From positions 1 to 49,864 of the forward strand of contig CAZNCJ010000011.1 in assembly GCA_964571595.1 (NCBI GenBank): 49,864 nucleotides of DNA, in the 5' to 3' direction. Position numbers and translations under genes: made by a program. The stretch's first letter is position 1. Each line of letters begins with the position of its first letter. The DNA is from CALCKU01 sp964571595. GTDB taxonomy: Bacteria; Pseudomonadota; Alphaproteobacteria; Caulobacterales; Maricaulaceae. Shown one piece after another: positions 18,917-28,182 of this stretch. The notes under the pieces were generated by a model. The model saw only the letters and a list, made by a program, of their open reading frames with translations, was not told the origin of the DNA and did not search any database.

Positions 18917-21900
18917 ATGATAAAAAAATCACTCTTCATAAGTGCGTCCGCACTTCTGTCTACAGCCATTGCCATGCCGTCTCATGCGCAGATAGGGGAA
19001 GATGAAATTATCGTCACAGCCACTAAACGAGAACAAACCCTCCAAGAAGTTCCGATCGCGGTCTCTGTGACCAGTGCTGAAACGATCGAAAACGCGACGA
19101 TTTTGGACATTAACGACCTACAGACAGTCGTACCTTCTCTCCGTATTACACAATTGCAAACCGCAGGCGCGACGAACTTTATCATTCGTGGTTTTGGTAA
19201 CGGCGCGAATAATGCAGGTATCGAACCTTCAGTGGGTGTATTTATTGACGGTGTTTACCGCTCACGTTCGGGGGCGCAAATCGGGGACTTGCCACGCCTG
19301 AACCGTTCAGAGGTTCTGCGCGGGCCACAATCAACACTATTTGGTAAAAACGCTTCAGTTGGCGTGATTAGTCTGGTGACTGAAAAGCCGTCTTTCGACC
19401 CTTTTGCCAGCATCGAGGCCACTTATGGTAATTTCAACCAGTTTCGTCTGAAAGGCTATGCCAGCCAAGCGATCACTGAAGATATAGCTCTGGCTTTATC
19501 GGGTTCATATAATACGCGCGATGGTTTTGCTGAAAGCCTGCAGCCGGGTGTGCCTGACGTCAATGACCGTAACCGTTTTGCCTTCCGCGCAGACGTTCTC
19601 TATCAGGTCAATGATGATACAGAGTTGCGCTTTATCGGTGATTATAGCGAAATTGATGAGGTTTGTTGTTTTGCCGCCTTAACGGATACATTCACAGCAG
19701 CGCCGCCAATTGACGAATTTGGTAACGCCATCGGGACACCTCTTAACGGGGCCGCCTTATTAGGGGCTTTGAGCTTCCCGCAAGCTATACCTAATTTCAA
19801 TCTCTCCCAGCCTTTGGCCTTTAATGATCCAAATGATCCGTTTGAGTTCACAACAAATGTCAATAGTGCACCGCTTAACGAAATCCAAGATTTTGGTTTC
19901 TCAGGACAGCTCGATACAGTGCTGGCGGGATTAGATACAACACTTATTTTGTCATATCGCGAAAACGAGAATTTCAATATTATTGATGCAGATTTTGGTA
20001 ATATTGATTTCCTTGGGACTGCCAGAACACTCGCGGATATTTCAACATTCACCGCCGAATTACGCTTTAACGGCACAGCCTTTGATGATCGCGTCAACTG
20101 GACTTTGGGTGGTTTCTACTTTGATGAAGATATTGTGACAAATGACGGCCTAAATCTTGGTGTTGATACGCGTACAGCGCTAGAATTTTTGGGCGCAGCA
20201 GGTTTGGCTGCTGCAAATGATGAGCCGATTGATATTCCTGCGGCTCAAGCGACTTTGGGCGGGCTTGAACTTTTTTCCGGCTTAGCAACCGGGACGTTTT
20301 TGAGTGCGGATGTTGCAACCGACGAAGTCGGATCGCTTGACAACCAGTCCTTCAATATATTCGGTAATTTTGATTTTGAAGTCACAGACAAGCTAACCCT
20401 GACATTTGGCGGTGCTTATACGCGAGATGAGAAAGATTTCACGATCAGCCAGACCAATAATAACTTATTCACAACGGATCTGGAACTTACAGACCGGGCC
20501 GTTGTGGGGCCGTTATTGGAGTTATTAGGTCGACAGACAGCTTTTCCAACGGTCTTCGGTGGGTTAGCAGACGTAGGATTAATACCGGGTGCTGAATTTA
20601 CTCCAACAAACATCATTGCATTAAGCTCTCTTCCGATAATACCAGGTGTTTTACCTGATGGTGGAGCTGCTGCTTTTCAAAATTTCGAGGATGGTGTCGA
20701 TGCAACTATCGCATTATCTGAATTAACAAATCCAGATACTAACCCACTATTAGCGCTAATACCCCTGCAAACAGTGCCGCAAACATTGTCTTTGCCGAAT
20801 GCATTTGAAGATAATAACGTTGTTGATGATGATTTCAGCTTTACGGCCCGTGCCGCTTATGACGTGACAGAAAATATCAATGTTTACGCTAGTTATTCTA
20901 CTGGTTTTAAAGCCTCTTCTGTGAACCTCAGCCGGAATTCGGCGCCTAATCTGAACGATTTTATCGATGAGAACGGACGCCCGATCGCGGCTGCATTTAA
21001 TATATTGCCTGATAACACATCTGTGCGCTTATTCCCGGTTGGGGATGATTTACCTTTTCTGGCAGATACTAATGGGGACGGGATTAATGATTCTGGGACA
21101 ATAGATATTACTGGGGATAATGTTCCTGACCTTGATATAGTAGACATAATTAATGACGGTATTTTTCCGGCAGGACAGCTGATTGATAGCAATATAACTG
21201 ATGCTCAAATTCCAGCAGACGGTGTCGTTAATCCGCTGACAGCTCGAAATTTCGGTACACGTTTTGCGGCACCTGAGCAGACGCGCAATATTGAGATCGG
21301 TTTGAAAGCTGCATTTGACGACTTTGCGATTAATCTGGCTTTATTTGACCTCAGAGTTGAGGGTTTCCAGTCTAACGTCTTTGTTGGATCAGGTTTCGTT
21401 CTGGCCAATGCGGGTGAACAATCCGCACGCGGCATAGAATGGGATGCGACTTGGACCCCTATCGATCCTTTGACTTTGACCTTTGGTGGTACTTATCTGG
21501 ATGCAGAATTTGATGAGTTCATTGGATCGCCTGATGTCTTTAACGCACCTAATGACGTAAGCGGACAGCAACCAGCGGGTATTCCTCCGCTTAGCTTGAC
21601 GGGTTCCGCGACATGGGCTCAGCCTTTCTCAAATGGATGGAACGGTTTCCTTCGGGGTGATTTCTCCTATGAAAGCAATACGCCAATACTGGATATTTTC
21701 GAATCTATTGACGGAAATGCTGGTACAGTTGCGGCCGCTGGCGGAACGGTTCCGATTGCCTCGGCAACAGGTTTTGCCAATCTTGACCGGACACAATTCC
21801 TGATCAATGCAGGTGCAGGGCTGGAATTTGGCAATGGCTTTGAGCTGCAAGGCTTTGTACGGAACTTAACCAATGATCAGTTCCTTGTTAGTTCCTTCCC

Positions 21901-21985
21901 GGTTCCGGGTTTAACAGGTCTGATTGCGGGTTATCCAAATGCGCCGCGGACTTACGGGATTACGGGCCGTTATACATTTAACTAG
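18917..21985 (+). CDS. TonB-dependent outer membrane receptor
   Basis: This 1022-residue protein has a signal peptide (about 1-24), a TonB box (DEIIVTATKRE, about 28-38), a plug domain (PIAVSVTSAE, FIIRGFGNGANNAGIEPSVG, EVLRGPQSTLFGKNASVGVI) and a 22-strand-type barrel finishing in PRTYGITGRYTFN. It would import a substrate across the outer membrane using TonB energy. The plug resembles the FecA/CirA-type receptors with a GP-QSTLFGKN motif that are abundant in Caulobacterales and Sphingomonadales. Large extracellular insertions are present at about residues 525-640 and 680-780; the second contains a DTNGDGINDSG element. Substrate cannot be deduced. A terminator follows. Confidence 0.95.
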   Translation: MIKKSLFISASALLSTAIAMPSHAQIGEDEIIVTATKREQTLQEVPIAVSVTSAETIENATILDINDLQTVVPSLRITQLQTAGATNFIIRGFGNGANNAGIEPSVGVFIDGVYRSRSGAQIGDLPRLNRSEVLRGPQSTLFGKNASVGVISLVTEKPSFDPFASIEATYGNFNQFRLKGYASQAITEDIALALSGSYNTRDGFAESLQPGVPDVNDRNRFAFRADVLYQVNDDTELRFIGDYSEIDEVCCFAALTDTFTAAPPIDEFGNAIGTPLNGAALLGALSFPQAIPNFNLSQPLAFNDPNDPFEFTTNVNSAPLNEIQDFGFSGQLDTVLAGLDTTLILSYRENENFNIIDADFGNIDFLGTARTLADISTFTAELRFNGTAFDDRVNWTLGGFYFDEDIVTNDGLNLGVDTRTALEFLGAAGLAAANDEPIDIPAAQATLGGLELFSGLATGTFLSADVATDEVGSLDNQSFNIFGNFDFEVTDKLTLTFGGAYTRDEKDFTISQTNNNLFTTDLELTDRAVVGPLLELLGRQTAFPTVFGGLADVGLIPGAEFTPTNIIALSSLPIIPGVLPDGGAAAFQNFEDGVDATIALSELTNPDTNPLLALIPLQTVPQTLSLPNAFEDNNVVDDDFSFTARAAYDVTENINVYASYSTGFKASSVNLSRNSAPNLNDFIDENGRPIAAAFNILPDNTSVRLFPVGDDLPFLADTNGDGINDSGTIDITGDNVPDLDIVDIINDGIFPAGQLIDSNITDAQIPADGVVNPLTARNFGTRFAAPEQTRNIEIGLKAAFDDFAINLALFDLRVEGFQSNVFVGSGFVLANAGEQSARGIEWDATWTPIDPLTLTFGGTYLDAEFDEFIGSPDVFNAPNDVSGQQPAGIPPLSLTGSATWAQPFSNGWNGFLRGDFSYESNTPILDIFESIDGNAGTVAAAGGTVPIASATGFANLDRTQFLINAGAGLEFGNGFELQGFVRNLTNDQFLVSSFPVPGLTGLIAGYPNAPRTYGITGRYTFN

Positions 21986-22004
21986 GCCGCATCTATAAAA
22001 TCTT

Positions 22005-22033
22005 AAAGCCGCTCTGTTTTGCAGGGCGGCTTT
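22005..22033 (+). terminator. rho-independent terminator of the TonB receptor gene
   Basis: A 12-bp stem (22005-22016 with 22022-22033, one G-T pair) closes the loop TTTTG and is followed by a T-run. It sits 20 bp after the receptor stop. Confidence 0.9.
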
Positions 22034-22078
22034 TTTAATGGGGGAAAGCTCGGAACAAAAAGCGAGGGCTTAGGGAGT

Positions 22079-22630
22079 CTAAATTTTCTCGGTGATTTTT
22101 ATCGCGATCTGGCAGCCCGTTTTTATGACTGAGGATAATAGCCCGTAAGCTGGGGCTTCTTTCGCGCCGCCCTCTAGGGCTATATCGCGGTGGTGTAATT
22201 CGTCTTCGCGAAACTCTGCAAATGTCTGGGCAAGTTCCGGCTCTACGCCTTCAAACTCCAACTCCTCGACCTGATCAGCATAATGTTGCTCAATAACTGT
22301 CTCGACGGCTTCTGTGCAGGCATGGGCGGCTTTTTCGCCCATCAGAGCGGTGATCATACCAAGACCATAACCTGCAACATTCCAGAGAGGTGCCATAGCC
22401 GTGGGCCGGACATTGCGTTTAAGTAAGAGCTCATCAAAGGCATCAAGGTGCTTTTGCTCTTCTGCCTCCATTTCACCGAGCTGCTTTGCAATTTGGTGTG
22501 TGTCTTGGTGGCGTTTAAACACAGCTTGCTGGCCTTTATAAATGGCAACAGCTGCATATTCTCCAGCATGGTCAACTCGTAACATTTCAGCAATGCGTCT
22601 TGGTGTCTGTGGTGTATTATCTTCAGCCAT
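22079..22630 (-). CDS. coq7: COQ7-family demethoxyubiquinone hydroxylase
   Basis: This 183-residue di-iron monooxygenase hydroxylates the ring in the last steps of ubiquinone synthesis. The carboxylate and His ligands are visible in two repeated helical halves: E24 in VDHAGEYAAV, E58 and H61 in EAEEQKHLDAF, a second-half Glu in TEAVETVIEQHY, and the ExxH of FREDELHHRD. It is the short, alphaproteobacterial form. Its start overlaps the 3' end of dsbB by 8 bp, so the two are probably translated together. DsbB needs ubiquinone as electron acceptor, which gives the pairing a plausible rationale. Confidence 0.94.
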   Translation of the reverse strand: MAEDNTPQTPRRIAEMLRVDHAGEYAAVAIYKGQQAVFKRHQDTHQIAKQLGEMEAEEQKHLDAFDELLLKRNVRPTAMAPLWNVAGYGLGMITALMGEKAAHACTEAVETVIEQHYADQVEELEFEGVEPELAQTFAEFREDELHHRDIALEGGAKEAPAYGLLSSVIKTGCQIAIKITEKI

Positions 22631-23156
22631 GTTTTGTCTTTAAACTTAAAAACCCTAAAATGCACCCGCAAAGTGATATGACCATATTCCAGCCCGCCAT
22701 AGAAAGCCCCAAAAGGCTCCAGACAATTTCATTACAGGCAGGCGGGTTTATTTTTTCGTCAAGCGAATTCAAGAGATCATTGCCAGTAAGCGTTCCTATT
22801 TGCGGTGTGCCCGAACAGGTTTTAGGGCCTTCCCACCATTTATATTCAACCCCCATATGCCACAAAGCCAGACCGGCACTGATTAAAAAACCTAATATGA
22901 TCATGTAAGTCCAGAGACGCGCATGGCCGGCATTATCCGGTCTTGCAAAACGGGTGAGAATGATAGCGAGAAGGGCAAGGGCGATGATTAATTTATGGGC
23001 ATGTCTTTGCCAGTAGCACATTTGACAAGGTGCATAGCCTAGCCCGTATTGAAAAAACCAAGCCCCGCACAGGAGCGAGAGGGATATAAACAAGGCCAGG
23101 ACCGGAAAGCGACGGGGCGTAAAAATATGCATTGGGTGAGTAGACATAGCCTGCAT
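22623..23156 (-). CDS. dsbB: DsbB-family disulfide bond formation protein
   Basis: This 177-residue inner membrane protein has four helices and two periplasmic Cys pairs: the APCQMCYWQR motif after helix 1, and the second pair split between KTCSGTP and PPACNE in the loop before helix 4. DsbB reoxidises DsbA and passes electrons to ubiquinone. The start is uncertain because Met1 and Met4 are both possible and neither has a strong ribosome site. It overlaps coq7 downstream. Confidence 0.92.
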   Translation of the reverse strand: MQAMSTHPMHIFTPRRFPVLALFISLSLLCGAWFFQYGLGYAPCQMCYWQRHAHKLIIALALLAIILTRFARPDNAGHARLWTYMIILGFLISAGLALWHMGVEYKWWEGPKTCSGTPQIGTLTGNDLLNSLDEKINPPACNEIVWSLLGLSMAGWNMVISLCGCILGFLSLKTKHG

Positions 23157-23199
23157 ATAGGCACATTTATTAAACCTGCCTAGAGGGAATAAAGCTTAT

Positions 23200-24601
23200 C
23201 TATGACGCGAGGCTGTCTAAGGGTGCGGTTTGGGGCGCTTCTATTATCGTTGGGCCGTTTTCTTGCATATAGTTGTGGTCTAGCTTGAGAGGTATGTTGA
23301 AATAAAAGGTTGTCCCTTCGCCGGGCTGACTGACTATGTTCATTTCACCGCCAAGGAATTCGACGATTTCCTTTGAGATCGCGAGGCCCAACCCTGTACC
23401 TTGAACCTTTTAGTTCAGACTTGTATCGATTTGCTCAAAGCGTTTGAAAATTCGCTGAATATCGCTCTGCTCAATACCTATACCCGTATCTCTAACATAG
23501 ATGTTGATGTCATAGGTCGGCGTACCTTCCATTGAAATGGGTTCACCTTTGACAAAGACGGCAATGCTGCCAGCCTGTGTAAATTTAAGGGCGTTTCCAA
23601 GCAGGTTATTGATAACCTGTCTAAGGCGCATATTATTGCCAATGAAGTTTCTAGGTAGATCCTCATCATAAATAAAATGTAGCTTTAATTTTTTTTCCAT
23701 GGCTTGAGGACGGTACAAATCCATAAGCGTGCTGATCATGTCATGCAAATTATAAGGCTCTGCTCTTTCTTCCATTTTTCCTGCGTCAAGTTTAGACAGA
23801 TCCAGAACGTCATTGATGACTGTAATAAGGCCTTGCCCGCAACTATTGACAATTTCGGCATATTTTTTCTGGGTAGGGTTCAGTTCTGTCTTAAGGAGAA
23901 GGTTGTTCATACCAATCACGCCGTTAAGGGGTGTGCGTAACTCATGGCTCATATTGGCGAGAAATTGGGATTTAGCTTCTTCTGAATGACGGGTTTGGCG
24001 AATTGTCTTTTCTAGGAGTACAAAAAGCCTGTTCATATTTATACTAAAGATACTGACAATCAGCGTCACGATGAATAGTGCGAGGGAGGTTTGAAATGCA
24101 CGTTGGAAGAGGCGATTTTTCCATTCTACCAGATCCATATCAATAGGCAGGACGGTCTGTTGGGCCGAAATATTGTGCAACACCCAAACATTGGGCACAG
24201 GCGACTAAGCTATAGGCGACAGAGGTTCGCCACCCACAAATAAACCCGTTTAGGATAACGCCTGAAATAATAAGCGGGAGTAGGGCGCTATTTATACCTG
24301 TCGCGTCTGGTATAGCCGAGGTAGATATACCTGCAAGGACGAGGACCGAATAGACCGCCGCAAAAATCAGAAAATTCTTGGTAAACCTTAGAAGATGAAT
24401 AATTATCAAAACTGTTACTATGACGCTAGTCGAAATCGTATGGTCGAGCGTCCATCCCTGATAGGTCCAGTTCATCACAAGGATGTTTATGAGTTGGGAT
24501 AGGATTATAGCCCAGCCAATAGCATAAACCGCACGGGCGCGCATTTGATCCGCGGAGTTTAAATCGCTATCTATTCTTAGAAAGCGCTCATATTTTGACA
24601 A
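23200..24601 (-). pseudogene. disrupted membrane sensor histidine kinase
   Basis: Three fragments of one kinase are seen. 24601-24140 encodes an N-terminal membrane domain with about five helices. 24198-23410 carries a further helix, the HisKA domain with H-box (ANMSHELRTPLNGVIG), the N-box (RQVINNLLGNALKF) and G1 (VRDTGIGI). 23409-23200 carries G2 (GTGLGLAISK) and the end. The first two are in different frames, so there is a one-base (or equivalent) shift between 24198 and 24140. The last two are in the same frame but separated by TAA at 23410-23412, where family members have a sense codon (SLN-stop-KVQGTG). The full gene would be about 465 residues without a receiver domain. Two lesions argue for decay, though sequencing error cannot be excluded. 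Confidence 0.85.
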
Positions 24602-24692
24602 AAGACTGATAGTTCCCCACCTAAACTCTCATTACATTTGGCTGAAATTATCATAATCCTCTTATAAAACCCTTAAAAAACAAAGTTTTGGG

Positions 24693-24709
24693 TTCATATA
24701 TCGTTAACC
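24693..24709 (+). promoter_or_regulatory. CtrA-like box TTCA-N7-TTAACC
   Basis: TTCA at 24693-24696 and TTAACC at 24704-24709 are separated by seven bases, one mismatch from TTAA-N7-TTAAC. The box lies 45 bp upstream of a small ORF on the plus strand and about 90 bp upstream of the broken kinase on the minus strand. Confidence 0.3.
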
Positions 24710-24753
24710 GTTTTTCTTTGCGTCATTTTATTCAAATGCGTTCAGTATAGGGC

Positions 24754-24939
24754 ATGGAATGGTGGTTCAGAAAAGCTGGAAAATATGCCGCTAAAGAAGC
24801 TATTGCAGTGGCGTTTGCTGGGGCTTGCATACTAGCTAAGTATTTCCCAATTTTTCAGGACGGAAATTATAAAGCGGATGCTGTTCTCTATCTGATAATT
24901 TTCACTTTGATATATTTCTTATGGGATTATGTGAGATAG
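24754..24939 (+). CDS. small hydrophobic protein (61 residues), tentative
   Basis: I recognise no family. The frame encodes a short basic N-terminus (MEWWFRKAGKYAAKEA), one hydrophobic stretch (AIAVAFAGACILAKYF) and a second (ADAVLYLIIFTLIYFLW), so a two-helix membrane protein is plausible. It has its own upstream region with a CtrA-like half-site and stands alone in an otherwise empty stretch from 24602 to 25088. There is no strong ribosome site before the ATG. It may be a real small gene or a chance frame. Confidence 0.4.
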   Translation: MEWWFRKAGKYAAKEAIAVAFAGACILAKYFPIFQDGNYKADAVLYLIIFTLIYFLWDYVR

Positions 24940-25088
24940 GGGTTATAAATAGTTCGGGAAATAAATTTACGTCTTGAGATTTGAAAACCATCCAAAAATC
25001 TTATCTCTTGCAAAATCTTATGTAATCTTGTTAACTGTTTTTACGTAAAGGGGCGCTAGTTGTAATCTAAAGATTACTCAAATAGGTA

Positions 25089-25886
25089 ATGTTAGATATG
25101 ATCGAGGGCACACCTAGTATTGGTGCGGAACTCAAGGCCAGACGTGAAGGTCGTGGCCTGACTATCGGTCATGCTTCAAAACAGACACATATCAAAGCCA
25201 GATATATTCAAGCCATAGAAGCCATGCAGCCAGATGCTTTGCCGAGCCTTGGCTATGTATTGGGATTTGTGCGAACCTATGCTGGTTATCTGGATATGGA
25301 CGGCGAAATAGCCGTGAAAAGATATAAAAAAGATGTAGCAGCTCCGAAACTTTTGGGTTGGCGTGAGCGCGCGATTTTAATTCCAAGAAGAGAAATCAAA
25401 TTACCACGCGGCCTTATTAGCGCCATGAGCGTGATGCTCTGTGCGATCTGTGTCGCAATGTGGTTCCAAAATCAGAGAATAGTGACCGACACAGCGCCAG
25501 ATGCGCTGAAATTTGCCAATCAACAAAATATTACGACTGTGAGCGGTCATCAAAATGCCGGTCTCGATATGATCGAAATTCCGCTGGTTTTGCCCAATGT
25601 TTTAACTGTAAAGGCCATTGGGCCGTCATGGGTTCAGGTTAAAGATCCAAGTGGAAAAGTTTTGATCTCCCGTATCATGGTCACGGGTGAGACTTGGAAA
25701 ACTGATAAAAGTGCCAATGTGACACTTTCTGCGCGTGACGGGGGAGCGCTGGAGCTTTATCGCGGCGAAGAACTCATCGGGCCTTTAGGGCCGAGATGGC
25801 AAAGTATTGCAGATGTGAGCTTGGCTGAAACGGCGGAACCACCCATTGGCGTTGCCCTTATTGAGACATTTCATTCAACTCAATAA
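25089..25886 (+). CDS. RodZ-like HTH membrane protein (DUF4115)
   Basis: This 265-residue protein has an N-terminal Xre-type helix-turn-helix (GAELKARREGRGLTIGHASKQTHI, about 10-75), a basic juxtamembrane segment (PRREIKLPRG), one membrane helix (about 112-132) and a periplasmic DUF4115 domain (WVQVKDPSGKVLISRIM, GETW). RodZ-type proteins link MreB to cell-wall synthesis; alphaproteobacterial members with this layout are usually encoded just before ispG, as here. Starts at 25089 or 25098 are both possible. Confidence 0.82.
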   Translation: MLDMIEGTPSIGAELKARREGRGLTIGHASKQTHIKARYIQAIEAMQPDALPSLGYVLGFVRTYAGYLDMDGEIAVKRYKKDVAAPKLLGWRERAILIPRREIKLPRGLISAMSVMLCAICVAMWFQNQRIVTDTAPDALKFANQQNITTVSGHQNAGLDMIEIPLVLPNVLTVKAIGPSWVQVKDPSGKVLISRIMVTGETWKTDKSANVTLSARDGGALELYRGEELIGPLGPRWQSIADVSLAETAEPPIGVALIETFHSTQ

Positions 25887-25951
25887 TAGGACGGTGACAC
25901 TCTGCTGGGAAAACCGAACTGATATAATTGTGATGAATATAACTACATTTT

Positions 25952-25975
25952 CGACTTTAATCTGTCATAAAGTCG
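25952..25975 (+). promoter_or_regulatory. hairpin in the ispG leader
   Basis: CGACTTTA (25952-25959) pairs perfectly with TAAAGTCG (25968-25975) around an 8-base loop, ending 15 bases before the ispG ATG. It could affect ribosome access or simply separate the two cistrons. No riboswitch family was recognised. Confidence 0.35.
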
Positions 25976-25990
25976 TGGCAAACCCCCCTC

Positions 25991-27121
25991 ATGTCTAAAA
26001 AATCTCTCGATTCCATCAGGCCTTGGCGCACAATAGAACGTCGTAAATCCCGTCAGATTATGGTGGGACGTGTCCCTGTGGGGGGTGATGCGCCGATTGC
26101 AGTGCAAAGCATGACAAATACGATCACGCATGACGTCGAGGCAACAATTGACCAGATAATGCGTATTGAAGCGGCTGGCGCCGATATTGTGCGCGTTTCA
26201 TGTCCCGATCCTGAAAGTAGTGCGGCAATGCGCGAAATCACAGATAGTGTGGAATGCCCGATCGTAGCCGATATCCATTTTCATTATAAACGCGGTATTG
26301 AAGCGGCTGATAATGGTGCGGCTTGTCTGCGAATTAATCCGGGCAATATTGGCGGCCAAGACCGTGTTCGCGAAGTTGTCGCTGCGGCGCGTGCCAATGG
26401 ATGCGCTATTCGTATCGGTGTAAATGGCGGCTCACTGGAAAAAGAATTACTAGAAAAATTTGGCGAACCGTGCCCCGAAGCTATGGTGGAAAGCGCACTC
26501 ATGCACGCACGGATGTTAGAAGAAGAAAACTTTAGCGACTATAAGATATCCGTTAAAGCTTCTGATGTGTTCCTGACTGTTGCTGCCTATCACCAATTGG
26601 CCGAGGCCACTGATGCTCCCTTACATCTGGGCGTAACAGAAGCGGGCGGCACGCGAATAGGAACGGTTAAATCTTCCATTGGTATGGGTAATCTTTTATG
26701 GGCGGGGATTGGTGATACAATCCGTGTTAGCCTCTCAGCCGAACCTGAAGAGGAAGTGCGCGTCGGCTTTGATATGCTTAAATCATTGGGCTTAAGAACA
26801 CGTGGTGTGAATATTATTTCCTGTCCGTCATGTGCCCGTCAAGGCTTTGACGTTATCAAAACAGTGGCCATTCTCGAAGAACGTTTGGCCCACGTCACAG
26901 AACCTATTAGCCTGTCCATTATTGGTTGCGTGGTGAACGGGCCAGGTGAGGCCATGTATACCGATCTTGGTTTTACAGGCGGTGCGGCTGGCTATGGTAT
27001 GATGTATGCCGCGGGTCAGAAAATTGGCAAAACCGATAATGCCGATATGATTGAGGATATTGTTGCCAAGGTCGAAGCGCGCGCCGAGCTGATACAGACG
27101 GAACGTGCCGCAGCGGAATAG
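25991..27121 (+). CDS. ispG: 4-hydroxy-3-methylbut-2-en-1-yl diphosphate synthase
   Basis: This 376-residue MEP-pathway enzyme converts MEcPP to HMBPP using a 4Fe-4S cluster and flavodoxin or ferredoxin. The TIM-barrel part shows PVGGDAPIAVQSMTNT, DIVRVSCPD, VADIHFHYKRG, LRINPGNIG and VTEAGGTRIGTVKSSIG. The cluster domain has the Cys ligands in ISCPSCARQG and GCVVNGPGEA. It is the bacterial two-domain form of usual length. It follows the RodZ-like gene with 104 bp between, which holds a small hairpin. Confidence 0.97.
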   Translation: MSKKSLDSIRPWRTIERRKSRQIMVGRVPVGGDAPIAVQSMTNTITHDVEATIDQIMRIEAAGADIVRVSCPDPESSAAMREITDSVECPIVADIHFHYKRGIEAADNGAACLRINPGNIGGQDRVREVVAAARANGCAIRIGVNGGSLEKELLEKFGEPCPEAMVESALMHARMLEEENFSDYKISVKASDVFLTVAAYHQLAEATDAPLHLGVTEAGGTRIGTVKSSIGMGNLLWAGIGDTIRVSLSAEPEEEVRVGFDMLKSLGLRTRGVNIISCPSCARQGFDVIKTVAILEERLAHVTEPISLSIIGCVVNGPGEAMYTDLGFTGGAAGYGMMYAAGQKIGKTDNADMIEDIVAKVEARAELIQTERAAAE

Positions 27122-27193
27122 GCGCAGCTCGCGTCTTTTGAGCGCTATCAGCGTCTTATGACATACTTAATATAAATGCGTTAAACGCAGGCT

Positions 27194-28090
27194 ATGTTAA
27201 AAGAGTCTGATTACAATATAGATACACAAATTTTTCTACAAAAATGTCGTCCTAAATTACGCCAGTTAGAAACTCTGCGCGTTGAGAAGCTCGGCGTCTA
27301 TAACGTCCGAAAGAAACTCGCCAAAATAATCACACCTATCGCCACGCCTATTTGCGGATTTATCGATTATTGGTTGTTTTTATTGCAACGTGGGAATGAG
27401 GATACGCTCATGGGTGTTACCTTTATATTCGCAGGCGCATTATATGCTTGGGTGACAAAGCCAAAACGTCAATATGCGAAGGCCTATAAGACGGATATGC
27501 TGCCGGATATAGCCCGGGCATTTGGTGACTTCAGATATAAAATAAAGGGTAAGATATCGATGGCGGATGTGAAGCCTTCAAATATCGTCCCTCACCATAC
27601 GAGTTATAATTCAGAGGATTATTTCGCAGGGGATTTTAAAGGTGTGGGTATTAGGTTTTCTGAAATCATGCTGTCTAAAAAATCTGGAAAACGAACAGTA
27701 ACCGTCTTTAGAGGGCTGGCTATATTGCTTGATCAGGGCGTCAGGAAGTTTCACGGAAAAACTATTTTGACTATGGATAAAACTAAGCCGGGGGAGTGGT
27801 TTCAAAAACGTATTACCAAGCTAAAGCCAGCCAATCTTGTCGATCCCGAATTTGAAAATCTTTTCGATGTTTTTACCAATGACCAAGTCGAGGCGCGCTA
27901 TCTTATCGACCCTGTCATTGTTGAAAACCTCAAAGCCCTCTACCGCGAGCATAGCGGAGATCAAATGCTTGCATCCTTTTATGACAATAAATTCCTTATT
28001 CTTATAGGCAGTAATAAGAACCATTTCGAACCTGCTGATATACGCACATCAGCGACCAATGAAGGGGAGCTTTTAGCGCTGAAATCCTAG
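27194..28090 (+). CDS. DUF3137 domain protein
   Basis: This 298-residue protein has a soluble N-terminus, two hydrophobic segments (about 55-68 and 74-90) and a C-terminal DUF3137 domain. The last is recognised from NSEDYFAGDFKGVGIRFSEI, GKRTVTVFRGLAILLD and EFENLFDVFTNDQVEARYLI. Function is unknown. It stands alone between ispG and the convergent trmL, with no strong terminator seen on either side. Confidence 0.78.
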   Translation: MLKESDYNIDTQIFLQKCRPKLRQLETLRVEKLGVYNVRKKLAKIITPIATPICGFIDYWLFLLQRGNEDTLMGVTFIFAGALYAWVTKPKRQYAKAYKTDMLPDIARAFGDFRYKIKGKISMADVKPSNIVPHHTSYNSEDYFAGDFKGVGIRFSEIMLSKKSGKRTVTVFRGLAILLDQGVRKFHGKTILTMDKTKPGEWFQKRITKLKPANLVDPEFENLFDVFTNDQVEARYLIDPVIVENLKALYREHSGDQMLASFYDNKFLILIGSNKNHFEPADIRTSATNEGELLALKS

Positions 28091-28182
28091 GTCTCGCAAA
28101 TTTTGTCTATTGTAAATAGGCTGTCTTTATATGATCCGACGCAAAGACGTCGCCTTGAGGCAAAGGCTTCTTAAAAACCTGA

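Noticed and set aside
25020..25035. A further CtrA box upstream of the RodZ-like gene
   Set aside because: Only the right half TTAAC is present; the left half at the required spacing reads ATGT.
28152..28167. Terminator between the DUF3137 gene and trmL
   Set aside because: The stem is only five pairs and there is no adjacent T-run on either strand.
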